Shown in pieces: positions 6,916-13,993 of a stretch of DNA of 13,993 bases (the first letter of the stretch is position 1; the number at the start of each line of letters is the position of its first letter). The translations under genes were made by a program, and so were the position numbers. The stretch lies in the NCBI GenBank assembly GCA_031260385.1, contig JAIRKB010000097.1, forward strand, positions 1 through 13,993, given 5' to 3'. Below the pieces are notes generated by a model. The model was not told where the DNA came from and ran no database searches. It saw nothing but the letters and a program-made list of their open reading frames with translations. Source of the stretch: Propionibacteriaceae bacterium (GTDB lineage: Bacteria; Actinomycetota; Actinomycetes; Propionibacteriales; Propionibacteriaceae).

Positions 6916-7284
6916 ATGGCCTGCCTACTAGTGCCTGCAACACAAGCCCTGATTGTCACCGCAGCGAAGTCCCGGGTAAAGGAAACACCCGCTAAAGCCT
7001 CCCGTTCTGGCATCTCTTGGGGCCGCAAACTCACCTGGCTTACCACCATGCTTTGGGGTGGAGCCTTACTCCTCGGGCTTGAACATATCTGGCACGGCGA
7101 GATCACCGCCGCTTTTCCCTTCTTGCCCGCCCTAACCAGCCTTGCCGGTATCCAGGCGATGGCCGTGGAACTAGCGACCACCGGTGTGGCGATGGCCTTG
7201 ACGGTCACCGTCGTCTGGGGTCTGATGGTGGCGGCGGTGGAGTTCTTCCCACGACTGGCCACTGCAGTGAGCCCGAAAGCCTGA
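6916..7284 (+). CDS. Small membrane protein of unknown function (first of a pair)
   Basis: I cannot name this 122-residue protein. It has a hydrophobic N-terminus (1-17), a basic linker (18-39), and two likely membrane helices (about 40-57 and 85-108). The centre bears an EHIWHGEI motif (56-63) with two His and two Glu, then a FPFLPAL segment (68-74). Metal or heme binding by the His residues is only a thought. The start at 6916 was preferred over the upstream in-frame ATG at 6826 because AAAGGA (6903-6908) sits eight bases ahead of it and the extra 30 residues are hydrophilic and unlike the rest. The next gene follows after 10 bases, so the two probably form one transcription unit. It is divergent from the hydrogenase operon. 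Confidence 0.75.
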   Translation: MACLLVPATQALIVTAAKSRVKETPAKASRSGISWGRKLTWLTTMLWGGALLLGLEHIWHGEITAAFPFLPALTSLAGIQAMAVELATTGVAMALTVTVVWGLMVAAVEFFPRLATAVSPKA

Positions 7285-7294
7285 TTGAACTTAA

Positions 7295-7582
7295 ATGACT
7301 CTAGTCATTACGGCGATCGCTGCCGGAATTGTAGGCAGTGTTCGGCTGGGCTTCCCGACCCGTGCCCGCGACTGGTCGCTTGGCGTGTTGGCGCTGATCT
7401 ATCTGGGCGCGGCCCTGATGTGGCTGGTTGATGGGCTCAGGTCGCTAGGGGCTGGTGGGCCTTTCCTCGATACCAGCCCGGAAGCCATGCGCTCAGAATC
7501 CCTGCTTGGCGCTTGCGTGGTTGGCCTAGGCTTGATCGCCTGGCTGGTCTTCTGTTTGGTCCGTCGACGCCGTCATCCCTAA
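7295..7582 (+). CDS. Small membrane protein of unknown function (second of a pair)
   Basis: This 95-residue protein has three predicted membrane helices (about 1-17, 28-47 and 68-89) and a basic end (RRRRHP). The second helix ends in LMWLVDGLRSL. It follows the 122-residue membrane protein by 10 bases with no good ribosome site of its own, which suggests coupled translation. I have an unverified impression that small-protein pairs with EHIWHGE and MWLVDG motifs occur side by side in anaerobic Gram-positive bacteria. No function is known to me. The gene ends convergently 15 bases from the DUF805 gene. Confidence 0.7.
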   Translation: MTLVITAIAAGIVGSVRLGFPTRARDWSLGVLALIYLGAALMWLVDGLRSLGAGGPFLDTSPEAMRSESLLGACVVGLGLIAWLVFCLVRRRRHP

Positions 7583-7600
7583 GCCCTGATAGCAGGCTTA
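7580..7600. terminator. Short hairpin at a convergent gene end, possible bidirectional terminator
   Basis: TAAGCC and GGCTTA form a perfect 6-base stem with a 9-base loop. One arm holds the TAA of the rightward 95-residue gene and the other holds the TAA of the leftward DUF805 gene. There is no U tract, so intrinsic termination would be weak. The symmetrical placement is the main argument. Confidence 0.3.
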
Positions 7601-8299
7601 CTGATAGTACGGCGAGTTGTACGGCTGTTGGGGTGGGTTCGGCGGATAACCACCTTGAGGCGGGTAGCCTCCTTGAGGCGGATAACCAGGTGCTGGTGGG
7701 TAACCCGGCGCTGGTGGATAACCTGGTGTGGCATAGCCACTGGTCGGCTGATAGTAACCCACCACAGTGCCCGGGGGGTAGTCATACTGGTTTGGACCCG
7801 GCACTGTTGGGCTGGCGAGCCAGATCAGCAGGAGAATCGGACCAACCAGCGGGATGAAAGCGAAGAAGTAGTAGGCTCCCGATTTTCCGATGTCGTGGAG
7901 TCGGCGCCAGGAGACCGCTAACCCAGGAATGAAGGTTGCCAGCGAAACCAAGCTCATGATGGCGGAGAGCGCTTGGCCGAAGCCGTTGTACACCAATCCA
8001 GAGTAGTAACTCGTCCTCGAACCAAGGGTCAGGATCAGCGTATACGCCACAGCGTTGAGGCCAACAATGGCGAGGGTGTACCACCAGTACTCCCCGCGTG
8101 AGGCCCGGCCCGAGAAGGTGGCGTATTTCTTAAAGACCCGCACCACCGCATCCATGAACCCGATGCCATACCACGGTTTGTCGAGACCGGGATCAGGGGT
8201 TCCGGTCGGTGGTGTCAACCCCGGCACGCCTTGAGCATAAGGAGCTTGGTATGGTGCTTGGTCCCATTGCGGTTGGCCCATATATGGCGGTTGCGTCAT
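7598..8299 (-). CDS. DUF805 membrane protein with GYPP-repeat tail
   Basis: This 233-residue protein has a DUF805 core (about 45-165): a helix with GRASRGEYWW, membrane helices, the WRRLHDIGKSGAYYF signature (131-145), and a final helix (LVGPILLLIWLA). The family is found in many bacterial membranes and its function is not known. Both ends are low in complexity. The N-terminus is rich in Pro, Gln and Tyr. The C-terminus has five GYPP units in 6-residue steps (193-220) followed by NPPQQPY, a layout common in actinobacterial DUF805 proteins, where such tails are thought to be cytoplasmic and flexible. The start ATG has an AAGGGGAAG ribosome site. It is a single gene, convergent with the small membrane-protein pair and downstream of dnaE2. 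Confidence 0.88.
   Translation of the reverse strand: MTQPPYMGQPQWDQAPYQAPYAQGVPGLTPPTGTPDPGLDKPWYGIGFMDAVVRVFKKYATFSGRASRGEYWWYTLAIVGLNAVAYTLILTLGSRTSYYSGLVYNGFGQALSAIMSLVSLATFIPGLAVSWRRLHDIGKSGAYYFFAFIPLVGPILLLIWLASPTVPGPNQYDYPPGTVVGYYQPTSGYATPGYPPAPGYPPAPGYPPQGGYPPQGGYPPNPPQQPYNSPYYQ
7640..7723 (-). repeat. Tandem 18-base repeat encoding GYPPAP/GYPPQG
   Basis: Five degenerate units with an 18-base period encode residues 193-220 of the DUF805 protein. Two units read GYPPAP, two read GYPPQG, and the last is GYPP only. The repeat is coding and in frame, so copy-number change would lengthen or shorten the tail without breaking the gene. Confidence 0.8.
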
Positions 8300-8332
8300 G
8301 ATCTTCCCCTTTTGTAAGTGGCCCCAGTTGCG

Positions 8333-8361
8333 ATCCTAGTGTCCCATACTCTAGGCGATCA
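8333..8361 (-). promoter_or_regulatory. Candidate promoter of the DUF805 gene
   Basis: Read leftward there is a TAGGAT -10-like box (8333-8338) and, 17 bases upstream, TGATCG (8356-8361), a poor match to TTGACA. The gap between dnaE2 and the DUF805 start is only 59 bases. The predicted leader of about 25 bases would hold the ribosome site. The support is weak. Confidence 0.25.
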
Positions 8362-11300
8362 GCGAAAGTCGCGGGAAGTATGAGAAGTGGGAACTGGCAG
8401 GGGTTCCGCGTGGTCCGCAAGCAGATTGATCACCCCTTCGGGCGAACGCTCCAGAATCCCGCGAATAATCAGGGCGCTGGACTCGCGTAGGATCCGCCGG
8501 TAGCGACCCCATAGGCCCCGGGAGCAGACAATATTGATCAGGCCAGTTTCGTCTTCGAGGTTGAGGAAGGTGATGCCAGAGGCGGTCATCGGGCGTTGCC
8601 GGTGGGTGACGAGACCAGCCACCCGGATGCGACGGTTCGGTTCAGCGGCCCGCAGATCGGCGCAAGACAGGATCTGCTGGCTGGTCAACCAGGCCCGCTG
8701 ATGGGCAATCAGGTGATCAGCCGGCGCCACCCCGGTGGCGTGAAGATCACTAGCTAGGATCTCAAGGCTGGTTGGCTCGGGAAAGAGCGGTAATTGAAGG
8801 TCCATTTCGCCCGGCGCCGGGGTCGTCCCGGGCAGGGTATTGGGTTGGTTCCGGGCCGCCCGCCCGGCCCCCCACAAGGCTTGGCGACGGCCAAGACCAA
8901 GGCAGGCAAAGGCATCGGCACCGGCCAAGGCTTCTAACTGTTCACTGGTCAGCCCCACTCGGCGGGTGAGATCCTCCAAGGAAGCGTACGGCCCGCCGGC
9001 TTCACGTTCGCTGACAATCCGGGTCGCCACCCCCCGCCCAATCCCTCGGACCCCGGCTAAACCCTGGCGAACGGCGAATCCAGTGTCACGGCGGTGGCTG
9101 GCCGACTGATCGGCGCCCTGGGGATCGAACTCGCCGACCGGTGGTTGCCTCGAAGCAAGGCAAGAGTCCATTCCAGTGGCGTGGAGACCAAAGGTGTCAG
9201 ACCCCTTTGGCGCGGTCTCCAGGGGTTCCAGGGTGGCATCAACCGCCGATTGGACCAGACAAGGTCGCAGGATGACCACCCCATGGCGACGGGCATCGCT
9301 GACCAGGGTCGAAGGGGAATAGAAGCCCATCGGCTGGGCCCGCAAGAGTCCGGCCAGGAAGGCGGCCGGATAGTGGAGCTTAAGCCAGGCGCTGACGTAG
9401 ACGATTAGGGAGAAGGCCAAGGAATGGGATTCCGCGAAACCGAAGTTGGCGAAGGCCTGGATTTGGGCATAAATCTTGTCGGCTTCCGCGCCCGTCAACC
9501 CATTGTGAGCCATTCCCTGGTAGAGCTTCTGGCGCAAGGTCTCGATGCGTTCAATACCACGTTTGGAGCCCATCGCTCGGCGCAACAGGTCGGCTTCTTC
9601 CGGGGTGCACTCCCCCACCGCTACCGCCATTTGCATGAGTTGTTCTTGGAAGACAGGGATGCCAAGGGTGCGTTTGAGGACTGGTTCGAGTTTTGGATGG
9701 GCGTAGGTGATCGCCTCAACGCCTAGTTTGCGTCGTACAAACGGATGGACCGCCCCACCTTGAATCGGGCCGGGACGGACCAGGGCGATTTGGATGACCA
9801 GATCATAGAAGCGGCGCGGTTGGAGGCGGGGCAATAAGCCGATCTGGGCCCGGGATTCGACCTGGAAGAGCCCAATCGAGTCGGCCCGGCAGAGCATGTC
9901 GTAGACCCCCGGCTCCTCTTTGGGAATGGTCGCTAACTCCCAGTTTTCGCCAGTCGAGGCCTTGATCAGGTCGAAGCAGTGTTGGAGGGCGGCGAGAATC
10001 CCCAACCCCAGCAGATCGAACTTCACCAAGCCCATCCAAGCGGCGTCATCCTTATCCCACTGGATGACCGTCCGGTCGGCCATCCGAGCATGTTCAATGG
10101 GAACCACCTCTCCGACTGGTTCGCGGGTCAGAACCATGCCACCGGAGTGGATGCCGACATGGCGGGGGGCCTTGAGCAACTGGGCTGCCAGGTTGGTGAC
10201 CTCGGCGGGAATATCCTCTTCGCGGTTCAGTTCAAAAGAAGACGTACGCTTGGCGAACCCGTCTTGTTGGCCGACACTGTAGCCGAGGGCCTTGGCGACA
10301 TCCCGGATCGCGTTCTTGGGACGGTATTGGATGACCGTACACACCTGTGCCGCGCATTCACGACCATAGGTCTGGAAGACCCACTGGATGATCTCTTCAC
10401 GCCGATCAGAATCGAAATCCACATCAATATCCGGTTCCTCGTCGCGCAGACTAGACAGGAAACGCTCGAAAGGCAGGTTATAGCTGATCGAATCGACAGC
10501 GGTGATATTCAGCAGATAACAGACCGCCGAGTTCGCCGCCGAACCACGCCCCTGGCAGAGAATCCCCCGTCGCCGCGCCTCGGCGACGATCCCGGCGACG
10601 ATCAGGAAGTAGCCCGGGAAATCCTTGGCTTCGATCACCTGGAGTTCCTGCTCAATCCGAGCCCGACCGGCCGCGTCAAGGTCGGGATAACGCCCCGGCA
10701 CCGCCCGCCAGACACAGTCCCGCAACCACGACATCGGGGTGTGACCCTCGGGGACATCCAGGATCGGCAGGTCGGGACGGACCTTCTTCAACGGAAAAGC
10801 TAGTTCCTCGGCCAAGTCGACAGTACGCGTGACCGCCCCCGGATAACGGGCGAAGCGGACGGCCTGTTCGGCCCCGGAACGCAGGAAGGCCGTCCCGGCC
10901 CCGGGTAGCCAGCCGTCCAGATTGTCAAGAGAGCGATTGGCCCGAATGGCGGCAACGGCCTGGGCCAGCGGATGCTGGGCCGGGGTGGCGTAGTGGACAT
11001 TACCGCTGGCGATAACTGGCAGGTGGTGTTCCTGGGCAAGATAGGCCAATTGATCGTTGCGGGTCGAGTCGAGGGGCTGGCCGTGATCGATCAGTTCAAC
11101 GTAGACGGCCCCGAAACGCTCCCGGAGCTCCTTGAGCTGCCCACTGGCAGCGTCCAAGCCACCTTGCTCTAGCCCTTGGCGAACCGCCCCTTTGCGGCAA
11201 CCGGTCAGGATCACCCAATGGCCATCTGCCCTAGCCGCCAAGTCATCGAGATCATACAGGGGACGACCCTTCTCCGCGCCGTGTAATTGCGCTTTGGTGA

Positions 11301-11754
11301 TCGCCGATGCCAGGCGCCGATAGCCTTCCTCGCCGCGGGCTAAGACCAACAGATGGCTGCCGACCGGATCGGCCTGACCCTTCTGTGGTTCGGGCAGGTC
11401 GAGCGACAACTCGGCCCCAAAGACCGTCTTCAGTTGCATCGTCTCGGCCGCTTCAGCGAAGCGTACGATGCCGTACAAACCATCGTGATCGGTGAGAGCG
11501 AGCGCCCGAAGCCCGAGTCGTTCCGCTTCCTGGGCTAGCTCGGCGGGACCGGAGGCACCATCCAGGAACGAAAAAGATGAATGGGCGTGTAACTCAGCAT
11601 ATGGAACGACCGTCTCAGGTGGCGAGATTTTTGATGGAAGGTAGGGGCGGCGCTGCCAATACTGCGGGCCGGCGAAACTAGCATCCGGTGGCACTTGCCC
11701 CGCGAGGGTTTGCTGGAGGGTTGACCAAGGCACCGGTGGGTTATAGAAGCCCAT
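8359..11754 (-). CDS. dnaE2: Error-prone DNA polymerase DnaE2 (ImuC)
   Basis: This 1131-residue C-family polymerase is the active enzyme of the ImuA'-ImuB-DnaE2 mutasome, which makes damage-induced mutations by translesion synthesis. The PHP domain (about 50-300) shows ELHAHSSFSFLDGAS and LTDHDGLYG. The palm carries catalytic Asp442 and Asp444 (PDIDVDF) and Asp580 (VKFDLLGL). The region LVRPGPIQGGAVHPF (658-672) is typical of the family. An OB-fold lies near 1042-1116. The start at 11754 overlaps the imuB stop as TGATG and follows a strong GGGGAGGT site; the in-frame extension to 11811 would overlap imuB. Two oddities are an insert-like, poorly conserved stretch at 847-893 and a QLPLF motif (987-991) that looks like a beta-clamp-binding peptide. 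It is the last gene of the operon. Confidence 0.96.
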   Translation of the reverse strand: MGFYNPPVPWSTLQQTLAGQVPPDASFAGPQYWQRRPYLPSKISPPETVVPYAELHAHSSFSFLDGASGPAELAQEAERLGLRALALTDHDGLYGIVRFAEAAETMQLKTVFGAELSLDLPEPQKGQADPVGSHLLVLARGEEGYRRLASAITKAQLHGAEKGRPLYDLDDLAARADGHWVILTGCRKGAVRQGLEQGGLDAASGQLKELRERFGAVYVELIDHGQPLDSTRNDQLAYLAQEHHLPVIASGNVHYATPAQHPLAQAVAAIRANRSLDNLDGWLPGAGTAFLRSGAEQAVRFARYPGAVTRTVDLAEELAFPLKKVRPDLPILDVPEGHTPMSWLRDCVWRAVPGRYPDLDAAGRARIEQELQVIEAKDFPGYFLIVAGIVAEARRRGILCQGRGSAANSAVCYLLNITAVDSISYNLPFERFLSSLRDEEPDIDVDFDSDRREEIIQWVFQTYGRECAAQVCTVIQYRPKNAIRDVAKALGYSVGQQDGFAKRTSSFELNREEDIPAEVTNLAAQLLKAPRHVGIHSGGMVLTREPVGEVVPIEHARMADRTVIQWDKDDAAWMGLVKFDLLGLGILAALQHCFDLIKASTGENWELATIPKEEPGVYDMLCRADSIGLFQVESRAQIGLLPRLQPRRFYDLVIQIALVRPGPIQGGAVHPFVRRKLGVEAITYAHPKLEPVLKRTLGIPVFQEQLMQMAVAVGECTPEEADLLRRAMGSKRGIERIETLRQKLYQGMAHNGLTGAEADKIYAQIQAFANFGFAESHSLAFSLIVYVSAWLKLHYPAAFLAGLLRAQPMGFYSPSTLVSDARRHGVVILRPCLVQSAVDATLEPLETAPKGSDTFGLHATGMDSCLASRQPPVGEFDPQGADQSASHRRDTGFAVRQGLAGVRGIGRGVATRIVSEREAGGPYASLEDLTRRVGLTSEQLEALAGADAFACLGLGRRQALWGAGRAARNQPNTLPGTTPAPGEMDLQLPLFPEPTSLEILASDLHATGVAPADHLIAHQRAWLTSQQILSCADLRAAEPNRRIRVAGLVTHRQRPMTASGITFLNLEDETGLINIVCSRGLWGRYRRILRESSALIIRGILERSPEGVINLLADHAEPLPVPTSHTSRDFR

Positions 11755-13286
11755 CAGTCGTACCTCCCCTCGGCCCACCAGGCACCACAATGATCCAGCA
11801 CTAACAACCAAGCCTGCCCGGCGGTGTCAACCACCTGAAAGCGGTAAGCGCGGCGGTGGCGCGGCGCATCCCAGGTTCGTTCATCGATCGCCCAGGGCCC
11901 GGCCCAGCCGGTGATCCGACGCGGATCATTGTCGACGGTCAACAAGATTGGCGCCGCCGATAGCCGCCCCCGCTCATCAACCTGCACTAGCTGACCTTCG
12001 GCGTCGAAGACATCGACCGGGCGCGGCACCACGAAGACCTCCGCTGGTAGTGGGGCCGGCAAATGCCCGGGCCAGGGGCGGTCGACAGGTTGGGCGACCA
12101 CCACTCGATCCCCCCACGGCACGAGGACCTGACGCTCCGCCAACCAGCGTCCACCGCCGATCGTGGCCGTCACAACCCCGTCATGGCCGAGCAAGGCTTG
12201 GATCCGGGACAAGGCATGATGCACCCGTTCATCGGTGGCCGTGCCAAAGAGTCCGGGCTCATGATGGAAGGCGGCATCACAAGCCACCGGGGCGAGGCGC
12301 ACCGAGACGACCGGGCTGGTCATCGCCGTGGTGGCCTCCAACTGCCAGCGCACCCGATCAACCACCGCCGCCGCCGTGAAGGCCGCCGGATGGAGCCAGA
12401 CCCGCTCACTGACCTCGCCTCGTTCCCCGGTGATGATCACGGAGAGTTCCGTACAAACCAGTTGCGCGCTCGCTAGGTTGGCGATGAAGTCACTGGCGGT
12501 GCGCCGAACCGAGAACCCCACCTGGTCAACCCGGTCGAGCGGCGGTTCGAATTCAACCTGGCGGGCCAACTCCACCGGCGGAGTGCGTGGGGTGACCGCC
12601 TGGCGATCGGCGCCACTAGCCAAGTGATGTAAAAGCACCCCCCGCTCACCGAAGCGCTCCCGAATACTCGCTTGGGGCAAGCGAGCGAACTCCCCTAGGG
12701 TTCGGACCCCCAATTGCGGCAGCAAGCGGGATAGTTCCTCGTCGCCTAGTCGATCGATCGGCAAGGGGGCGAGAAAGGCCGCCGCCCCAGAGGGAGGTAC
12801 GACCCGGACCGGATCAGCGGCATATGCCGCTTGCTCGGCGGTGAAGACCCCGTCGGCGATCCCAATCCGAACCGCCACCCCCAACTCCGCCAAGGAATCA
12901 ATCAGGTGGGTCGCAGCGGCTACCTCATCACCGTGATAACGCGCTAGTCCGCGCGCCCGAATCGCCACCAACCCGGCTCTAATCGGCTGGACCCCCGGTG
13001 TCAGCTCCTCCAACTGAGCTAAAAATGGGTCGAATAGTCGCTGGTCGCGGCCCGGATCAGCGGGCACAACCAGAAGTTCGGGACACCCCGCCTGGGCTTC
13101 GCGTCGCTTCTGACCGCAGCGAACCCCCTCCAAGCGGGCTTCCAGCGAGCAGGTCACCACCCGATTGGCCGTCACAATCGCCACCGCGCGAGTGGCGGCT
13201 TCGGCTTCACCGACACTGCGGCGCCAAGCGGTCACCGGCCAGTCGGGAAACCAGACGATGAAACAGCGGGTCGGGGCGTTAGTCAT
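11754..13286 (-). CDS. imuB: ImuB, inactive Y-family polymerase of the mutasome
   Basis: This 510-residue Y-family homologue works as a hub of the mutasome, binding DnaE2, ImuA' and the sliding clamp. The N-terminal strand (RCFIVWFPDWPV) lacks the catalytic Asp of active Y-family enzymes, and the usual SxDE motif is replaced by PGVQPIRAGLVAIRARG (97-113), so it should not polymerise. A helix-hairpin-helix-like part (about 186-230, LGVRTLGEFARLP) and a little-finger region (about 245-385) follow. The C-terminal region (about 415-510, ITGWAGPWAIDE) is typical of ImuB. Mycobacterial ImuB has a QLPLWG clamp motif; here the matching spot reads QVLVPWG (386-392), a weaker match. It overlaps imuA' and dnaE2 by one base each (TGATG). 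Confidence 0.94.
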   Translation of the reverse strand: MTNAPTRCFIVWFPDWPVTAWRRSVGEAEAATRAVAIVTANRVVTCSLEARLEGVRCGQKRREAQAGCPELLVVPADPGRDQRLFDPFLAQLEELTPGVQPIRAGLVAIRARGLARYHGDEVAAATHLIDSLAELGVAVRIGIADGVFTAEQAAYAADPVRVVPPSGAAAFLAPLPIDRLGDEELSRLLPQLGVRTLGEFARLPQASIRERFGERGVLLHHLASGADRQAVTPRTPPVELARQVEFEPPLDRVDQVGFSVRRTASDFIANLASAQLVCTELSVIITGERGEVSERVWLHPAAFTAAAVVDRVRWQLEATTAMTSPVVSVRLAPVACDAAFHHEPGLFGTATDERVHHALSRIQALLGHDGVVTATIGGGRWLAERQVLVPWGDRVVVAQPVDRPWPGHLPAPLPAEVFVVPRPVDVFDAEGQLVQVDERGRLSAAPILLTVDNDPRRITGWAGPWAIDERTWDAPRHRRAYRFQVVDTAGQAWLLVLDHCGAWWAEGRYD

Positions 13287-13990
13287 CAGGCCACCATCCG
13301 CAAAACGGTCCGCTCCGGCGTTCCCTGGCCCCAGCCAGCGGCCGGTTCGAGAATCCCCTCCGAGCCGGGCAAGACCACCCGGACACTGCGACCGGCTGGG
13401 TAACGCTTGGAATGAACCATCAGGTTGGCCTCACACTTGGTCAGGCAGCCCCAACCATCCCCCACGCCCAGCCACTGTGGCCCCGTCAAAGAGATCGTCG
13501 CTTCTGCTCCTGGCCACTCCCCCACCACGAGCAAAACCGTTTCACTATCGCGCAAGCGCGTCGCCAGGCGCGCCGCCTCGCCTTGGCGCACTGGGGTCGA
13601 CGGACGGACGACCACCACCGGCAACGCCGCACTCAAGGCCGCCACCACCGACAACCATTGCGCTTCGGGTTGCGGAACCAACACCACCCGCTCTAGTTTC
13701 ACCCCGGCTTGGCTGGCGGCCTCGACCCCGAAATCGGGCAGACCGACTAAGGCACACCACAAGCCATCCTGGGAGGGAGCCGCCAATAGTGACCCCACCA
13801 GTTGTGGCGACTCGAGGCAGTAGGCCGCTCCCGGTTTCAATCCCCCACCGGTTAGCAGGGGGGCTAAGGGTGAGGGCACTGGATAGACCGCACTCTGCCC
13901 CCGCGCTTCCATCGCCGCCACCTGGGCCCGCAAGCGCGCCACAGTCGCCTCACGGGATGGCGAGGCGACGCCAACTGGGACCAAGGACAT
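13286..13990 (-). CDS. imuA': ImuA', RecA-like accessory protein of the mutasome
   Basis: This protein of at least 234 residues is placed directly before imuB, as imuA' is in actinobacteria, where it is needed for DnaE2-dependent mutagenesis. It keeps a distant RecA-like layout: a GGGLKPGAAYCLE strand (48-60), where RecA has its Walker A loop, then ERVVLVPQPEAQW (100-112) and a hydrophobic VVVVR strand. The GKT/GKS of a P-loop is missing, so ATP binding by the usual route is unlikely. The assignment relies mainly on gene order and this pattern. Its ATG lies three bases from the window edge, so the ribosome site, a possible earlier start and any LexA box cannot be seen. The stop overlaps the imuB start as TGATG. 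Confidence 0.85.
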   Translation of the reverse strand: MSLVPVGVASPSREATVARLRAQVAAMEARGQSAVYPVPSPLAPLLTGGGLKPGAAYCLESPQLVGSLLAAPSQDGLWCALVGLPDFGVEAASQAGVKLERVVLVPQPEAQWLSVVAALSAALPVVVVRPSTPVRQGEAARLATRLRDSETVLLVVGEWPGAEATISLTGPQWLGVGDGWGCLTKCEANLMVHSKRYPAGRSVRVVLPGSEGILEPAAGWGQGTPERTVLRMVA

Positions 13991-13993
13991 ACC

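Noticed and set aside
7640..7723. GYPP repeat as a CRISPR-like or mobile repeat
   Set aside because: The repeat is in frame, encodes a known kind of Pro-rich tail, and has no spacers.
9979..10803. Rightward 274-codon open frame opposite dnaE2
   Set aside because: It lies against the conserved polymerase palm, and its composition reflects the complementary codons.
11755..11811. Upstream extension of the DnaE2 frame
   Set aside because: It lies inside the end of imuB. The ATG at 11754 overlaps the imuB stop as TGATG and has a strong GGGGAGGT site.
13286..13990. Loss of the P-loop in ImuA' as a broken gene
   Set aside because: The frame is intact, coupled to imuB, and actinobacterial ImuA' proteins are known to be divergent from RecA; nothing shows decay.

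Overview
The window looks like part of an actinobacterial chromosome of moderately high G+C (about 60% by eye; not computed). The reasons are an ImuA'-ImuB-DnaE2 mutagenesis cassette of the actinobacterial kind, a DUF805 protein with Gly-Tyr-Pro-Pro-rich ends, clear GGAGG ribosome binding sites, and a Tat-exported [NiFe] uptake hydrogenase. A propionibacterium-like host is a guess only. No mobile element, RNA gene or CRISPR array was found.

Left half (1-6660): a membrane-bound group 1 [NiFe] hydrogenase operon runs leftward. Its order is small subunit (Tat signal, three FeS clusters), large subunit, cytochrome b and maturation endopeptidase. It continues with a second, stand-alone large-subunit-like protein and HypC. 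The junctions are mostly 1-4 base overlaps (TAATG, ATGA, TGATG), which suggests translational coupling. hypA is the exception. It sits between the endopeptidase and the second large-subunit-like gene but is read on the opposite strand. Other hyp genes (hypB, D, E, F) are not in view and may lie beyond the left edge.

The two most unusual points are in this half. First, the cytochrome b subunit (408 aa) carries about 180 extra N-terminal residues. These read as the nucleotide-binding (N) domain of a P-type ATPase, cut off from the phosphorylation (DKTGT) and transport parts. This would place a potential ATP-sensing domain on the cytoplasmic side of the electron-exit subunit. Second, the extra large-subunit homologue keeps both CxxC metal-site motifs but lacks the final His at the protease cleavage site and has no small subunit partner. 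It looks like a cofactor-assembly scaffold in the manner of HupK/HoxV, and it lies beside a HypC that lacks the usual conserved His.

Middle (6661-8358): a 255-base divergent control region separates the hydrogenase operon from two small rightward membrane-protein genes of unknown function. These converge on a leftward DUF805 membrane protein with a GYPP repeat tail.

Right half (8359-13990): imuA', imuB and dnaE2 form a leftward, translationally coupled SOS mutasome operon. ImuA' is a RecA-like accessory protein with no recognisable P-loop, ImuB is a catalytically dead Y-family polymerase, and DnaE2 is the active error-prone polymerase. The start of imuA' and any LexA box lie at or past the right edge.
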